Below, one piece after another: positions 10,799 through 21,099 of a DNA stretch of 64,000 bases. The DNA lies in NCBI RefSeq assembly GCF_910589235.1, contig NC_060959.1, positions 5,559,763-5,623,762 of the forward strand. Direction: 5' to 3'. A program made the translations under genes and the position numbers. Below the pieces are notes generated by a model, which was given only the letters and a program-made list of their open reading frames with translations, was not told where the DNA came from and made no database searches. Positions within the stretch are counted from its first letter, which is position 1. Every line of letters starts with the position of its first letter. This stretch comes from Vespa crabro (lineage: Eukaryota; Arthropoda; Insecta; Hymenoptera; Vespidae).

Positions 10799-11228
10799 TC
10801 AGATACATACACATCCGAATGAATTACAATATCCAAATCTCTTGCCTTTTCTTTTACAATATTTTTTGCAGAAGTTGTTTTCAGCTATTGTGCATTGCGG
10901 TTCATATTCTTCGGGGTTTCCAAGTTGTACATCTAGAGCAGGTTCTGAAAGTTTATACAGTTATAATTAGGATTTCTTCTGTTGAATATATTGTCAGGTA
11001 CTACTAATAGCAATGTAAAAGAAAGTCAATAGATAATAGAATACAATAAAATATAGTATGGCATAATACAAAATAATAAATATTAATTTGAACCATGAAT
11101 TCGTAAAGGACTGAATAATCATACTTATAAAATGATTACGAATATTCTAAATACTAACCTTTTTCTTGTGCCGATACGGCAACGAACACGAGAAGAGCAA
11201 GGAATGCGAGGAAATAAATTTTTCTCAT
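10799..11228 (-). CDS. D3: short-loop defensin
   Basis: Predicted 71-residue secreted peptide. Exons are 11159-11228 and 10799-10944, with donor AAAAG|GTTAGT and acceptor CTTTCAG. The signal peptide is MRKIYFLAFLALLVFVAVSA, then QEK and an acidic linker (LGNPEEYEPQ). Cysteine spacing is 7-3-9-4-1 (CTIAENNFC, KKYC, GYC, CVCI), ending one residue after the last cysteine. The middle part is Lys-rich (KRKGKRFG). No basic processing site precedes the cysteine domain, so the acidic N-terminal arm may stay on the mature peptide. Upstream on the same strand lies a solo signal-peptide-like exon (11480-11566). Confidence 0.86.
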
Positions 11229-11302
11229 TTTGATAGATTGTTATAAATCGATTGACGTTCGATGTTCGACGAAAATCATGTCGTTTCGACTTTTTACAAT
11301 TC

Positions 11303-11340
11303 TTTATATACTCATACAAATAATACGTATCCATATGGAT
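11303..11340 (-). promoter_or_regulatory. D3 TATA box and proximal block
   Basis: TATATAAAGA with the upstream ATCCATATGGATACGTATT variant of the shared block. Same spacing to the start codon as in its paralogues. Confidence 0.5.
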
Positions 11341-11479
11341 TAAAATCGTTGATCTAGATCTAGATTATTAAAGTAATCTAGATTATTAAAATTTCCATGA
11401 AATCCACTTTACAATCAAATATTTGTTTAAAGTGTAAAAGATGTAATTTTTTAATATTTACTTTTACATATAAATAATT

Positions 11480-11566
11480 TTAATTGACGTAATTTCGAGT
11501 TCTATAATGTTCCTTTTTTGATAACAATAAAATCGTAAGAAATGCAAGGAAAAAACTCGTTTTCAT
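11480..11566 (-). pseudogene. Solo signal-peptide-like exon
   Basis: ATG-initiated frame of 28 codons beginning MKTSFFLAFLTILLLS, a good signal-peptide core, with no donor site before the stop. Decayed relatives sit at the matching place upstream of D4 (about 13019-13073), D5 (about 15990-16080), D6 (about 18350-18446) and D7 (about 20475-20541). There the ATG is replaced by GTG or TTG, and in three of them the frame continues into EDEHYDPK. It therefore belongs to the duplicated unit and looks like a first exon that lost its gene. Confidence 0.5.
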
Positions 11567-12278
11567 AAAATATTACAGAATTATCGAAAATATAACTGGT
11601 TAGATATTCAAATATATATAAAAACTTTTTGTATTATTATTACTTAAGTGGTGTTCAAATTCAAATTATCTGTTAGAAAGATGGACGAACGATTAATTAT
11701 TTGAATATTCTGATAAGATTAGTTATAGAAGTAGTTTTTGGCAAAAAAGAGTCCTCGTAGCTGTGCCGGAGTAAAGACATTTTGTACACTACTATTTTCT
11801 GAAATAAATATATATATCAACTTCATAAATTTTAATTAAATATATATATATATCAAATTTTTATACTTTAATTAATCTCGACTATCTCTGAATAAAATAT
11901 AAACGCCCACAATTTCTATTTTATTATTTTTACATATATATCATCCATTGTAATTTTCAAAATACAATAATCCTTATATTTTCTATAATTATTTCTCATT
12001 GTCAAGATTAGTCTGTGAGATTATTTTTAATATATACAATTACATAATCACATTGACTTCAGATAAAAATTCTAACAAGAGAAATATTAATTATCAAGTT
12101 ACTTTTTCTATAGTATATGTAATGAAAAATAAACAAATAAAATTCAAAGTTTCAATAATCTATGAATGTATTGTCACAATATTCATTACAAATTAAAATT
12201 CTTATTTCATAGTACTTATTTCATAAAGAATTCATGAGGCTTAGTTAATTAGTAATTTATCATAGTTATCAATTGTCG
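11567..12278. other. Cluster spacer, no gene seen
   Basis: AT-rich spacer with a short AT tract near 11838-11850 and TTTT/AAAA runs. A weak Cys-codon-containing stretch near 11740-11800 is not supported by splice sites. Nothing else found. Confidence 0.5.
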
Positions 12279-12710
12279 TCAGGAACATAAACATGCCCCT
12301 CGTTTATTACAACGTCCTATTGTCTTGCCTTTTTTAATACAGAGTTTAGTGCATAATTTATTTCCATCTTTTATGCAAACCCAGTTAAATTCCTCGGGTT
12401 TTCCAAATTGTACATTTAGAGCAGTTCCTGGAAATACAGTATAATATTACTATTGCAATTTTTTCTTTTCAATATATTGTCATCTATAGTAGAATTGTGA
12501 AAAAAAAACCAATAATTAACGCAATTTGATAAAGATAATATCATGTGATGCAACATGTCGAATAATAATTTTAATTAATCAATTATAAAAAAGTAAATAA
12601 CTATACTCATAATAAAACTGCGAATACTATGGGTACTAACGTTTTTCTTGTGCCGATATGGCAACGAAGACGAGAAGAGCAAGGAATGCGAGAAAGTAAA
12701 TTTTTTTCAT
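12279..12710 (-). CDS. D4: short-loop defensin, cationic
   Basis: Predicted 72-residue secreted defensin in exons 12641-12710 and 12279-12427. The donor is AAAAC|GTTAGT and the acceptor TTTCCAG. The signal peptide is MKKIYFLAFLALLVFVAISA. Cysteine spacing is 7-3-9-5-1 (VCIKDGNKLC, TKLC, GRC, CLCS) with a Lys-rich helix/turn (IKKGKTIG). QEKR at the exon junction gives a KR pair just after the signal peptide, far from the cysteine domain. Intact reading frame, with splice sites in the same positions as D2 and D3. Confidence 0.86.
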
Positions 12711-12770
12711 TTTGATAAATTTTTATAAGTCGACTGGCGTCAAATCATGTCGTTTCAACTTTTTACACGT

Positions 12771-12806
12771 CCTTATATAATCGTGCTTGTGACACGTCAT
12801 ATCGAT
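12771..12806 (-). promoter_or_regulatory. D4 TATA box and shortened proximal block
   Basis: TATATAAGG at the conserved position. The upstream block keeps TTATCGATATG but has lost the GATTCG part seen in the other copies. Confidence 0.5.
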
Positions 12807-13073
12807 AAATCATGTGAAGATTAATACTTATTCATTAGTTGCTATATCTGATTCAAATAGTTCCAACAATAGTCTGATGGGTTTGATAAAATAAATCACA
12901 ACTGTTAAAACTTCTACGAGATCAATTTTAGAATCATTAATTCTTTGGAAAAATATAAGATGTAATTTTGTGATACTTACTTTTATATATAGAAAATTCT
13001 GTCTAACGTGATTTTAGGGTCATAATGCTAACAATAAAGTTGTAAATATTGAAAGGAAAAAACTCGCTTTCAC

Positions 13074-13500
13074 AAAATATTTCCAATGTATTGCAAATGT
13101 AACTTGTTTTGATATAAATAAAAACTCTTTGATTATCTAAACTTATTCGTATTTTAATTCTAATCGTGTATTAGAAATGTAAACGAAATGTTAATTATTC
13201 GAATTCTGATAAAATCAATGATAAATGTATTTGAATTAGAAATTTTTGAATTCTATCGTTTATGCGTTTGAAATTCAGTTTGTTGGATAATTAGAAATAA
13301 CTACAATAAAAAAAAAACATACACAAATGTAGTATTATCAATAGTAAAACAAATATAATCACCTTTCATTTCTCAGAAAAATCACTCAATTTGTTGTAAT
13401 CCATAAGATTTTCTTTATTAAGTCATTTACATATATTTACATATGTTACTTTTTGTATAAAATAAGTAATCAAAAAAAAGAAAAAAAAAGAAAACAAAAC
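13074..13500. other. Cluster spacer, paralogous to 16730-16870
   Basis: No gene. The stretch from about 13310 (ACACAAATGTAGTATTATCA) to about 13480 is paralogous to about 16730-16880, which marks the left flank of a copy-specific insertion. Confidence 0.5.
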
Positions 13501-13504
13501 AAAA

Positions 13505-14520
13505 TATAAAATATTGATGCACACATACGCAATCTCAGATATTTGCAGTACTATCACATAAGTGTATGCTGCCATACGTGCACAATTTCACATATCTACA
13601 GTACTTTCTCATATGGGCCACATATTGATTATATTTGTCTCTAAGAATTTCTTGGATAATTGCTAAGAAAACGAATAGATAAAAAACACATTGCCACGTT
13701 GTTTGAGTTTAGAGATTATTAATAAAATACTTAATTTTCGAACTGGACGGTTACTCTTCAAATATCAATGCAATACTTATGGGTCCACATGGTCAACAGA
13801 ACAAAAGACCAGGCATGAGATTGATTAAACATTTCGAACAAATTATCCCGACACGACCACTATCAATGAGAATATTGTTTTCCCCGTTCCACGTAACTTT
13901 TACTTAAATTCCACCCTTTCCATTTCCTTTTCCTAATTCATTAATGCCTTTGTAGATAGTTCGACAAAAATTTACACACAGTCGTATCCAAGTATTCGCA
14001 CTCATCAGTAAGACGATCGAATTTCATCAATATCATTGGCAATGCCTCAAATGGAAATATCTATCAAAAACTAAATTGTAGCAGTCAAAGCTACGTCCTT
14101 CAGACTCACAATATCCAAAGCTTTGAGTCTTATTACATTACTGATTCAGAAATAGTCAATACGATTCACTGCACAAGAACACATCAACAATTGTATCATA
14201 TTATGATAAATATACTATGATAATAACAATTCACACTAGATTTATTGTTTCGTATTTACCTCATGAGCTTCCTTCAAAAGAATTCACATTTTCCTATTAA
14301 TTTGTGGAAACGCAATGAGCGGTATTCTGTTGAGGAACTAATACAATATCCTAGCCTAGTATCATCTCCCTTACTCATCGTGATCAGTGGCTCTGACTCT
14401 AACTAATACGAAGAGACGGGGGAACTTTCTCTATCGATAATCAAATCGACTACAATCACTGGTCCGGTGCGACGTGTATCTCAAAACTCTCTCGTAGTTG
14501 CGTTCTCACGAAGCAACACA
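13505..14520. other. About 1-kb copy-specific insertion of unknown type
   Basis: Sequences matching the left and right flanks of this block lie close together at about 16870-16940, so about 1 kb is extra here. It is less AT-rich than its surroundings and begins with a roughly 49-bp imperfect direct repeat (13520-13620, sharing ATTTGCAGTACTATCACATA / ATCTACAGTACTTTCTCATA). It has no long open frame and no terminal repeat that I could recognise. It could be a non-autonomous mobile element or ancestral DNA deleted from the other copies. Confidence 0.45.
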
Positions 14521-14598
14521 AAGATTGAGTAATCCGTGAATGTATTGCTCCTTTCATAGTGGACAATTCATTGTAGTTATCAGTAGGTAAAATAAGTG

Positions 14599-15030
14599 TC
14601 ATTTGTAACATAGATACGTTCCTTTGCTCTTATAACGTTCGCTCCTATTACCTCTTATCCGATAGATATTTGTGCATAACCATTCTCCATCTATAATGCA
14701 AATCGAAACAAATTCTTCGGGATTTTCAAATAATATATCTACAACATTTCCAAAAGTACGACATTATATTATATTGACAACTTTTCAATATGTAGTTATA
14801 TATTATCAATAGAAATTTAAAAGAAAGTCAATAATGAACATAATTCGAAAAATATAATGCCAATTAATAGAAAATATCAAACGTAAAATATCATAACGTA
14901 AAATTGGTCAGTCGTACATAAAAAAAAAATAATAAATATATAATAATAATGAAATTTCTAAATAATAAACTTCTTCTTTTGTCGATAAGTAAAATAAGAA
15001 CAATGAATGCGAGAAAGTAAATTTTCTCGA
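14599..15030 (-). pseudogene. Decayed defensin copy (relic 2)
   Basis: Exon 1 (about 14975-15030) matches the D2-D7 signal exon, but the ATG is changed to TCG and one base is deleted just after it. Exon 2 (14599-14750) still reads as a defensin with the acidic linker (ENPEEFVSIC) and IDGEWLC. The third, fourth and fifth cysteines are replaced by tyrosine, and the acceptor AG has become GG. Closest in pattern to D4. Not functional. Confidence 0.75.
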
Positions 15031-15256
15031 GATATAAGTTGCTATTAGTTTATATCAAATTGATCGAACTAACTTGATTCGATTGATTTATTATTGGAGT
15101 AGGATAAATAATGAAAAATAAAAGGATAAAATGTAAAATTTGAGAAATTTATAGTTGTCACATTTGTTGTTACAAATTAGAACATTGGTATTGAAAATTT
15201 ATGAACCATAAGTAGTTATTAATTAATCATAAGTATTAATTGTATCAGATAACATT

Positions 15257-15699
15257 TCATTTACATATACATTTGCCCTTTTTGTTACAATGTCCACCCC
15301 TGAATTTGCCATGTGCAGCACAACTTGCAGTGCACATTTTATTTCCGCCATGTTGGCAAGACCAAAATAGTTCTTCTTTTCCGAGTTCATCATTTGGAAT
15401 AGCTTCTGAAAGAATAACGTAATATTACAATTACAATATTTTATTTTCAATATATTACAGGCTACGGTTCCAGTAAAAATGTAAAAAAAAAAATATGTCT
15501 ATAGTTATTGTAGTTCGAAAAATATAATACCATTTAATGTAAAATAACAAAAATTGAAATCGACTAATAATGAAAGATGATACATAAACAACAATATTTA
15601 AAAAATAACGATTAATACTCTATACTAACCTTCTTCTTGTGCCGATACGGCAACGAAGACGAGAAGAGCAAGGAATGTGAGGAAATAAATTGTTCTCAT
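15257..15699 (-). CDS. D5: short-loop defensin
   Basis: Predicted 72-residue secreted defensin. Exon 1 is 15630-15699 and exon 2 is 15257-15405, with donor GAAG|GTTAGT and acceptor CTTTCAG. The signal peptide is MRTIYFLTFLALLVFVAVSA. The acidic linker (QEEEAIPNDELGKEELFW) lacks a basic cleavage site. Cysteine spacing is 7-3-10-5-1 (SCQHGGNKMC, TASC, GGHC, CICK), with the GGxC motif typical of insect defensins. First member of the tandem ladder D5-D6-D7; D5 and D6 are about 2.36 kb apart. TATA box at the shared position. Confidence 0.88.
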
Positions 15700-15760
15700 T
15701 TCGATAAATTTTTATAAGTCGACTGCCGTCAAATCATGTTGTTTCGACTTTTTGCTCGTC

Positions 15761-15803
15761 TTTATATACTCATGTTGTTGACACGAATCCATATCGATAA
15801 ATC
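15761..15803 (-). promoter_or_regulatory. D5 TATA box and conserved proximal block
   Basis: TATATAAAG with the upstream block TTATCGATATGGATTCGTGT, which contains a TATCGATA palindrome and GATA-like cores. Confidence 0.6.
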
Positions 15804-16972
15804 ATGCGAAAATTAATTAGTACTTATTCATTGGTTCCTATATCTGATTCAGATAATCCCACCAATAGTCTAATTCGTTTGATTGAAACAAAGCACAAGT
15901 GTTAAAACTTCTATGAAATCAAGTTTACAATCACTAATTTATTGAAAGAATAAAAGAATAATTTTGTAACATTTCCTTTTATATATGGAAAATTCTATTT
16001 GGTATTCTTTTAGGATCATAATGTTCATCTTCTGTTAACAATAAAGTCGCAAATACTAAAAGGAAAAAACTCACTTTCAAAAAATATTACGAAATGTAAC
16101 ATGTTACATATTCTGATATAAATAAAAACTCTTCGAACTTATTATTATCTAAACTTATTCATATTTAATTTCTAATTGTATTTTACGAATAAAAATGAAT
16201 AAATTCTGTTAAATCTAAGTATTCTGCTTAGATAAATAACGGCGAATAAATTCAGAAACAGTATTTATTCAATGGTCATCTAACATTATTAATCAGTTAC
16301 ATAAATATAAATGCACGTATTGTATATCTTTACAATTTATTTATTGAATTGAATTCATAGTAAAGTCAGACTAATGATATAATGACTTAAGTCGCTGTCA
16401 TATTTTTCGATGATATTGTATCGTCAATAATGCAACAGATAATTAAAACGCTGATAAATTATGTAGTTATTTTTATTTTTCGCTTCTCAGGTTGATAATG
16501 TGTATTTTTCAAAATGCAACCATACAAGTATCTTCGATTAATCATTTACATTAGCTTGTGTGTTTCTATTTATTACTTAATCAAATCGAATAATTAATTA
16601 ACCACAAAATCAAATCAACTGGAGAAAATAGACTTTAAAAAAATATCGATTATCAACTATTTAAATAGAAGTCATTTATAATATATTTAGATTTTATACA
16701 AATTTGATATAATTTTATTGTTTAATTACATACACAAATGTAGTATTATCAGTAGTAAAAAACCTATGATTATCTTTCATTTCTCAAAAAAATCAAATGA
16801 ATTGTTGTAATCCATAAGATTTCCTAATCGAGATATTTAAAAATATGTTACTTTTTCCATAGAATAAGTAGTCAAACAAAAACAAGATTAAATACAAGAA
16901 TTAGGTAATTAATCAATTTATTGCTCATTAGTAATGGTGTTAATTCATGATAGTTATCAGTAGCTAAAATCA
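15804..16972. other. Tandem-unit spacer between D5 and relic 3
   Basis: Duplicated spacer with the decayed solo signal exon near 16000-16080. It has close paralogy to 18160-19034 and looser paralogy to 9300-9500. About 250 bp near 16690-16940 are absent from the next unit. No gene. Confidence 0.6.
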
Positions 16973-17388
16973 ATGTCAGCTAATATCAGTTGTTCTAGTA
17001 ACGTCCGCTCCTATTGCCCTTCATCCGATAAACTTCATAATCATTCTCTATTTACAATGCAAGTCGAAACAAATTTTTCGGACCTCTCAAGTTGTAAATC
17101 TAGAACTGTTTCTAGAAGTACGATATTATATTACAGTTGCGAATTTTTCTTTTCAATATATTGTCCAATATTATTAGAGAAAATATAAAAAAAAGTCAAT
17201 AGTTAATATAATTCGAAAAATATAATGCCAATTAATAGAAAATATCAAACGATAACGTAAAATTGGTCAGTCTTACATAAAAAAAAATAATAAATATATA
17301 ATAATAATGAAATTTCTAAATAATGAACTTCTTCTTTTGTCGATAAGTAAATTAAGAACAGTGAATGTGAGGAAGTAAATTTTCTCGA
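16973..17388 (-). pseudogene. Decayed defensin copy (relic 3)
   Basis: The exon 1 remnant (about 17335-17388) has the same ATG to TCG change as relic 2. The exon 2 remnant (to 17111, acceptor TAG kept) retains the linker (VLDLQLE) and one cysteine of the domain, then hits a stop after VNRE and further stops. It shares the first stop with relic 4. Confidence 0.75.
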
Positions 17389-17612
17389 GATATAAGTTGT
17401 TATTAGTTTATTTCAAATTGATCTAACTAACTTGATTATCGATTTATTATTGGTAAAAGATAAATAATGAAAAATAAAAGGATAAAATGTAAAATTTGAG
17501 AAATTTATAATTGTCACATTTGTTGTTACAAATTAGAACATTGGTATTAAAAATTTATGGACCATAAGTAGTTATTAATTAATCATAAGTATTAATTGTA
17601 TCAGATAACATT

Positions 17613-18070
17613 TCAGTTACACACACATATTTCTTGATTGTTACAATATCCACCTCTTCCATGGCCTTGTGCAATACAACCCAGACTGCACGCTAAATCT
17701 CCACCTATTTTGCAAGAAGCAAATTCTTCTTCTCCTTGCAATTTTTCTTTGAGTTGTTCATTTGGAACAGCTTCTGAAAGTATAACGTAATGTTACAATT
17801 ACAATTTTTTATTTTTAATATATTACTGGCTACTTTTCCAGTAAAAATGTAAAAAAAAAAAAAACATGTCAATAATTAATATAATTCGAAAAATATAATA
17901 CTATTTAATGTAAAATATCAAAAATTGAAATCGAACAATCGTGAAAGACGATACATAAATAACAATATTTAAAAAATTACGATTGATACTCTATACTAAC
18001 CTTCTTCTTGTGCCGACACGGCAACGAAGACGAGAAGAGCAAGGAATGTGAGGAAATAAATTGTTCTCAT
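17613..18070 (-). CDS. D6: short-loop defensin
   Basis: Predicted 76-residue secreted defensin. Exons are 18001-18070 and 17613-17773. The signal peptide is MRTIYFLTFLALLVFVAVSA. The linker is longer and more acidic than in D2-D5 (KEKLQGEEEF) and may act as a charge-neutralising arm. Cysteine spacing is 7-3-10-5-1 (CKIGGDLAC, SLGC, GGYC, CVCN). The domain has fewer Lys/Arg than in D2-D4. Very close paralogue of D7, 2.10 kb away, with identical intron positions. Confidence 0.88.
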
Positions 18071-18130
18071 TTTGATAAATTTTTATAAGTCGACTGCTGT
18101 CAAGTCATGTTGTTTCGACTTTTTGCTCGT

Positions 18131-18175
18131 TCTTATATACTCATGTTATTGATACGAATCCATCTCGATAAATCA
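18131..18175 (-). promoter_or_regulatory. D6 TATA box and conserved proximal block
   Basis: TATATAAGA with the upstream block TTATCGAGATGGATTCGTAT, one base off the D7 version. Confidence 0.6.
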
Positions 18176-19074
18176 TGCAAAGATTAATTAGTACTTATTC
18201 ATTGTTTCCTATATCTGATTCAGATAGTCCTAACAATAATTCATTTGATTGAAACAAAGTACAACTGTTAAGATTTCTATAAGATCAAGTTTATAATCAG
18301 TATTTTATTGAAAGAATAAAAGAATAATTTTGTAACATTTACTTTTATATATGGAAAATTCTATTTGGTGTTCTTTTAGGATCATAATGTTCATCTTCTG
18401 TTAACAATAAAGTCGCAAATACTAAAAGGAAAAAACTCACTTTCAAAAAATATTGCGAAATGTAACGTGTTACATATTCTGATATAAATAAAAACTATTT
18501 GAACTCATTATTATCTAAATTTATTCATATTTAATTACTAATTGTATTTTACGAATAAAAATGAAGAAATTCTGTTAAATCTAAGTATTCTTCTTCGATA
18601 AATAACGGCGAATAAAATCAGAAACAGTATTTATTCAATGGTCATCTATCGTTATTAATCAGTTACATAAATAAAAATGCACGTATTGTATTTCTTTACA
18701 ATTTATCTATTGAATTGAATTCGTAGTAAGGTCAGACTAATGATATAATGACTTAAGTCGCTGTCATATCTTTCGATGATATTGTATCGTCAATAATGCA
18801 ACAGATAATCAAAACTCTGATAAATTATTTAGTTATTTTTATTTTTCGTTTCTCAGGTTGATAATGTGTATTTTTCAAAATGCAACCATACATGTATCTT
18901 CGATTAATCATTTACATTAGCTTGTGTGTTTCTATTTATTACTTAATCAAATCGAATAATTAATTAACCACAAAATCAAATCAACTGGAGAAAATAGACT
19001 TAAAAAAAATATCGATTATTGAGTATTTAAATAAAAATCATAATTAATTCATGATAGTTATCAGTAGCAAAAAT
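18176..19074. other. Tandem-unit spacer between D6 and relic 4
   Basis: Near-copy of 15804-16972 lacking about 250 bp before the relic. It contains the decayed solo signal exon (about 18350-18446). No gene. Confidence 0.6.
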
Positions 19075-19491
19075 CAATGTCAGCTAATGTCAGTTGTTCG
19101 AGTAACGTTCACTCCTATTGCCTTTCATCCGATAGACATCATAATCATTCTCTATTTATAATGCTAGTCGAAAAAAACTTTTCGGACTTTTCAAGTTGTA
19201 AATCTAGAACTGTTTCTAGAAGTACGACATTTTATTACATTTGCGATTTTTTTTTCAATATATTGTCCGATATTACTAGAGAAAATATAAAAAAAAGTCA
19301 ATAGTTAATATAATTCGAAAAATAATATGCCAATTAATAGAAAATATCAAACGATAACGTAAAATTGATCAGTCGTACATAAAAAAAAAATAATACATAT
19401 ATAATAATAATGAAATTTCTAAATAATGAACTTCTTCTTTTGTCGATAAGTAAATTAAGAACAATGAATGTGAGGAAGTAAATTTTCTCGA
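19075..19491 (-). pseudogene. Decayed defensin copy (relic 4)
   Basis: Same structure and lesions as relic 3: TCG in place of ATG in exon 1, and stop codons after INRE in exon 2. In addition, the remaining cysteine codon is changed to serine. The shared lesions show that it was already dead when the 2.1-kb unit was duplicated. Confidence 0.75.
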
Positions 19492-19715
19492 GATATAAGT
19501 TGTTATTAGTTTATTTCAAATTGATCGAACTAACTTGATTATCGATTTATTATTAGTGTAGGATAAATAATGAAAAATAAAAAGATAAAATGTAAAATTT
19601 GAGAAATTTATAATTGTCACATTTGTTGTTACAAATTAGAACATTGGTATTGAAAATTTATGGTCCATGAACAGTTATTAATTAATCATAAGTATTAATT
19701 GTATCAGATAACATT

Positions 19716-20172
19716 TCAATTACATATACATGTGCCACGACTGTTACAATGTCCTCCTCTTCCATGGCCTTGTCCAATACAGCTCAGACTGCACGCTAGA
19801 TCTCCACCTATTCTGCAAGAAGCAAATTCTTCTTCTTCTTGCAATTTTTCTTTGAGTTGTTCATTTGGAACAGCTTCTGAAAATATAACGTAATATTACA
19901 ATTACAATTTTTTATTTTGAATATATTACTGGCTACTTTTCCAATAAAAATGTAAAAAAAAAAAAATATGTCAATAGTTAATATAATTCGAAAAATATAA
20001 TAACATTTAATAAAAAATATCAAAAATTGAAATCGAACAATCGTGACAGACGATACATAAATAACAATATTTAAAAAATAACGATTAATACTCTATACTA
20101 ACCTTCTTCTTGTGCCGAAACGGCAACGAAGACGAGAAGAGTAAGGAATGTGAGGAAATAAATTGTTCTCAT
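19716..20172 (-). CDS. D7: short-loop defensin
   Basis: Predicted 76-residue secreted defensin. Exons are 20103-20172 and 19716-19876. The signal peptide is MRTIYFLTFLTLLVFVAVSA. The linker ends in LQEEEEF. Cysteine spacing is 7-3-10-5-1 (CRIGGDLAC, SLSC, GGHC, CICN). It differs from D6 at a modest number of residues, concentrated in and around the cysteine domain (for example IGQ for IAQ, NSRGT for NNQEI), while the leader is almost unchanged. Intact in all respects. Confidence 0.88.
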
Positions 20173-20232
20173 TTTGATAAATTTTGATAAGTCGACTGGC
20201 GTCAAATCATGTTGTTTCGACTTTTTGCTCGT

Positions 20233-20275
20233 CTTTATATACTCATGCTATTGATACGAATCCATATCGATAAAT
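20233..20275 (-). promoter_or_regulatory. D7 TATA box and conserved proximal block
   Basis: TATATAAAG with the upstream block TTATCGATATGGATTCGTAT. Confidence 0.6.
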
Positions 20276-21030
20276 CTTGGGAAGATTAAATAGTATTTAT
20301 TTATTGGTTCCTATATCTGATTCAAATACAAATTCTACCAATATTCTAATTCATTTGATTGAAACAAAGTACAACTGTTAAGACTTCTATAAGATCAAGT
20401 TTATAATCACTAGTTTATTGAAAGAATAGAAGAATAATTTTGTAATATTTACTTTTATATATGGAAAATTCTTTGGATCATAATGTTCATCTTCTGTTAA
20501 CAATAAAGTCGCAAATACTAAAAGGAAAAACTCGCTTTCACAAAATATTACAAAAGTAAATAAAACCTAAGTAAAAAAATAAATAAAACCTTTTTGAACT
20601 ATTATTATCAAAACTTATTCGTATTTAAATCTTAATCGTGTGTTAAAAATATAAACGAAATATTAATTATTCGAATTCGATAATCTAATAAAATCAATGA
20701 TAATTTAATTATATTCTATTTATCATTTTCTAGAATTATAAATAGTTGAATTCTATCATTTATGAGTTTGAAAAATGAGAGTTTATTGGATAGTTGGAAA
20801 TAACTATGGCGATTTGATGAAGTATAAGAAGTTGTTAAGATTTTGACACGAGACATATGACGCGACAGATGTATTTTCGATGAACGTTTAGATAATCTTA
20901 CGTGGTAATTTTTACTGTGTAATTAAATCGAATAAATAATTATTTAATTACAAAATCAAATCAACTAGAGATAATAAGTTTAAAAAAAAATCGATTATCG
21001 AGTATTTAAGTAGAGTTCATTTATTATATT
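20276..21030. other. Cluster spacer, no gene seen
   Basis: It carries the decayed solo signal exon (about 20475-20541) and AT-rich DNA. No other structure recognised. Confidence 0.5.
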
Positions 21031-21096
21031 TTATTTTTCTTTTGCCGATACGACAACGAAAAGAAAAAGGAATGCAAGAAAATAAGTTTTGGCCAT
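21031..21096 (-). pseudogene. Solo defensin signal exon
   Basis: An ATG-started frame of 21 codons, clearly the D2-D7 leader (MAKTYFLAFLFLFVVVSAKEK). It is followed at once by TAA where the donor GTTAGT should be. No matching exon 2 was found downstream. An orphan left by unequal exchange or decay. Confidence 0.65.
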
Positions 21097-21099
21097 ATA

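Noticed and set aside
11740..11800. Possible decayed defensin exon between D3 and D4
   Set aside because: Only scattered cysteine codons; no linker, acceptor or leader could be matched.
15860..15895. GGGATTATCT upstream of D5 as a kappaB site
   Set aside because: Partial match only, and the corresponding positions in D6 and D7 do not keep it.
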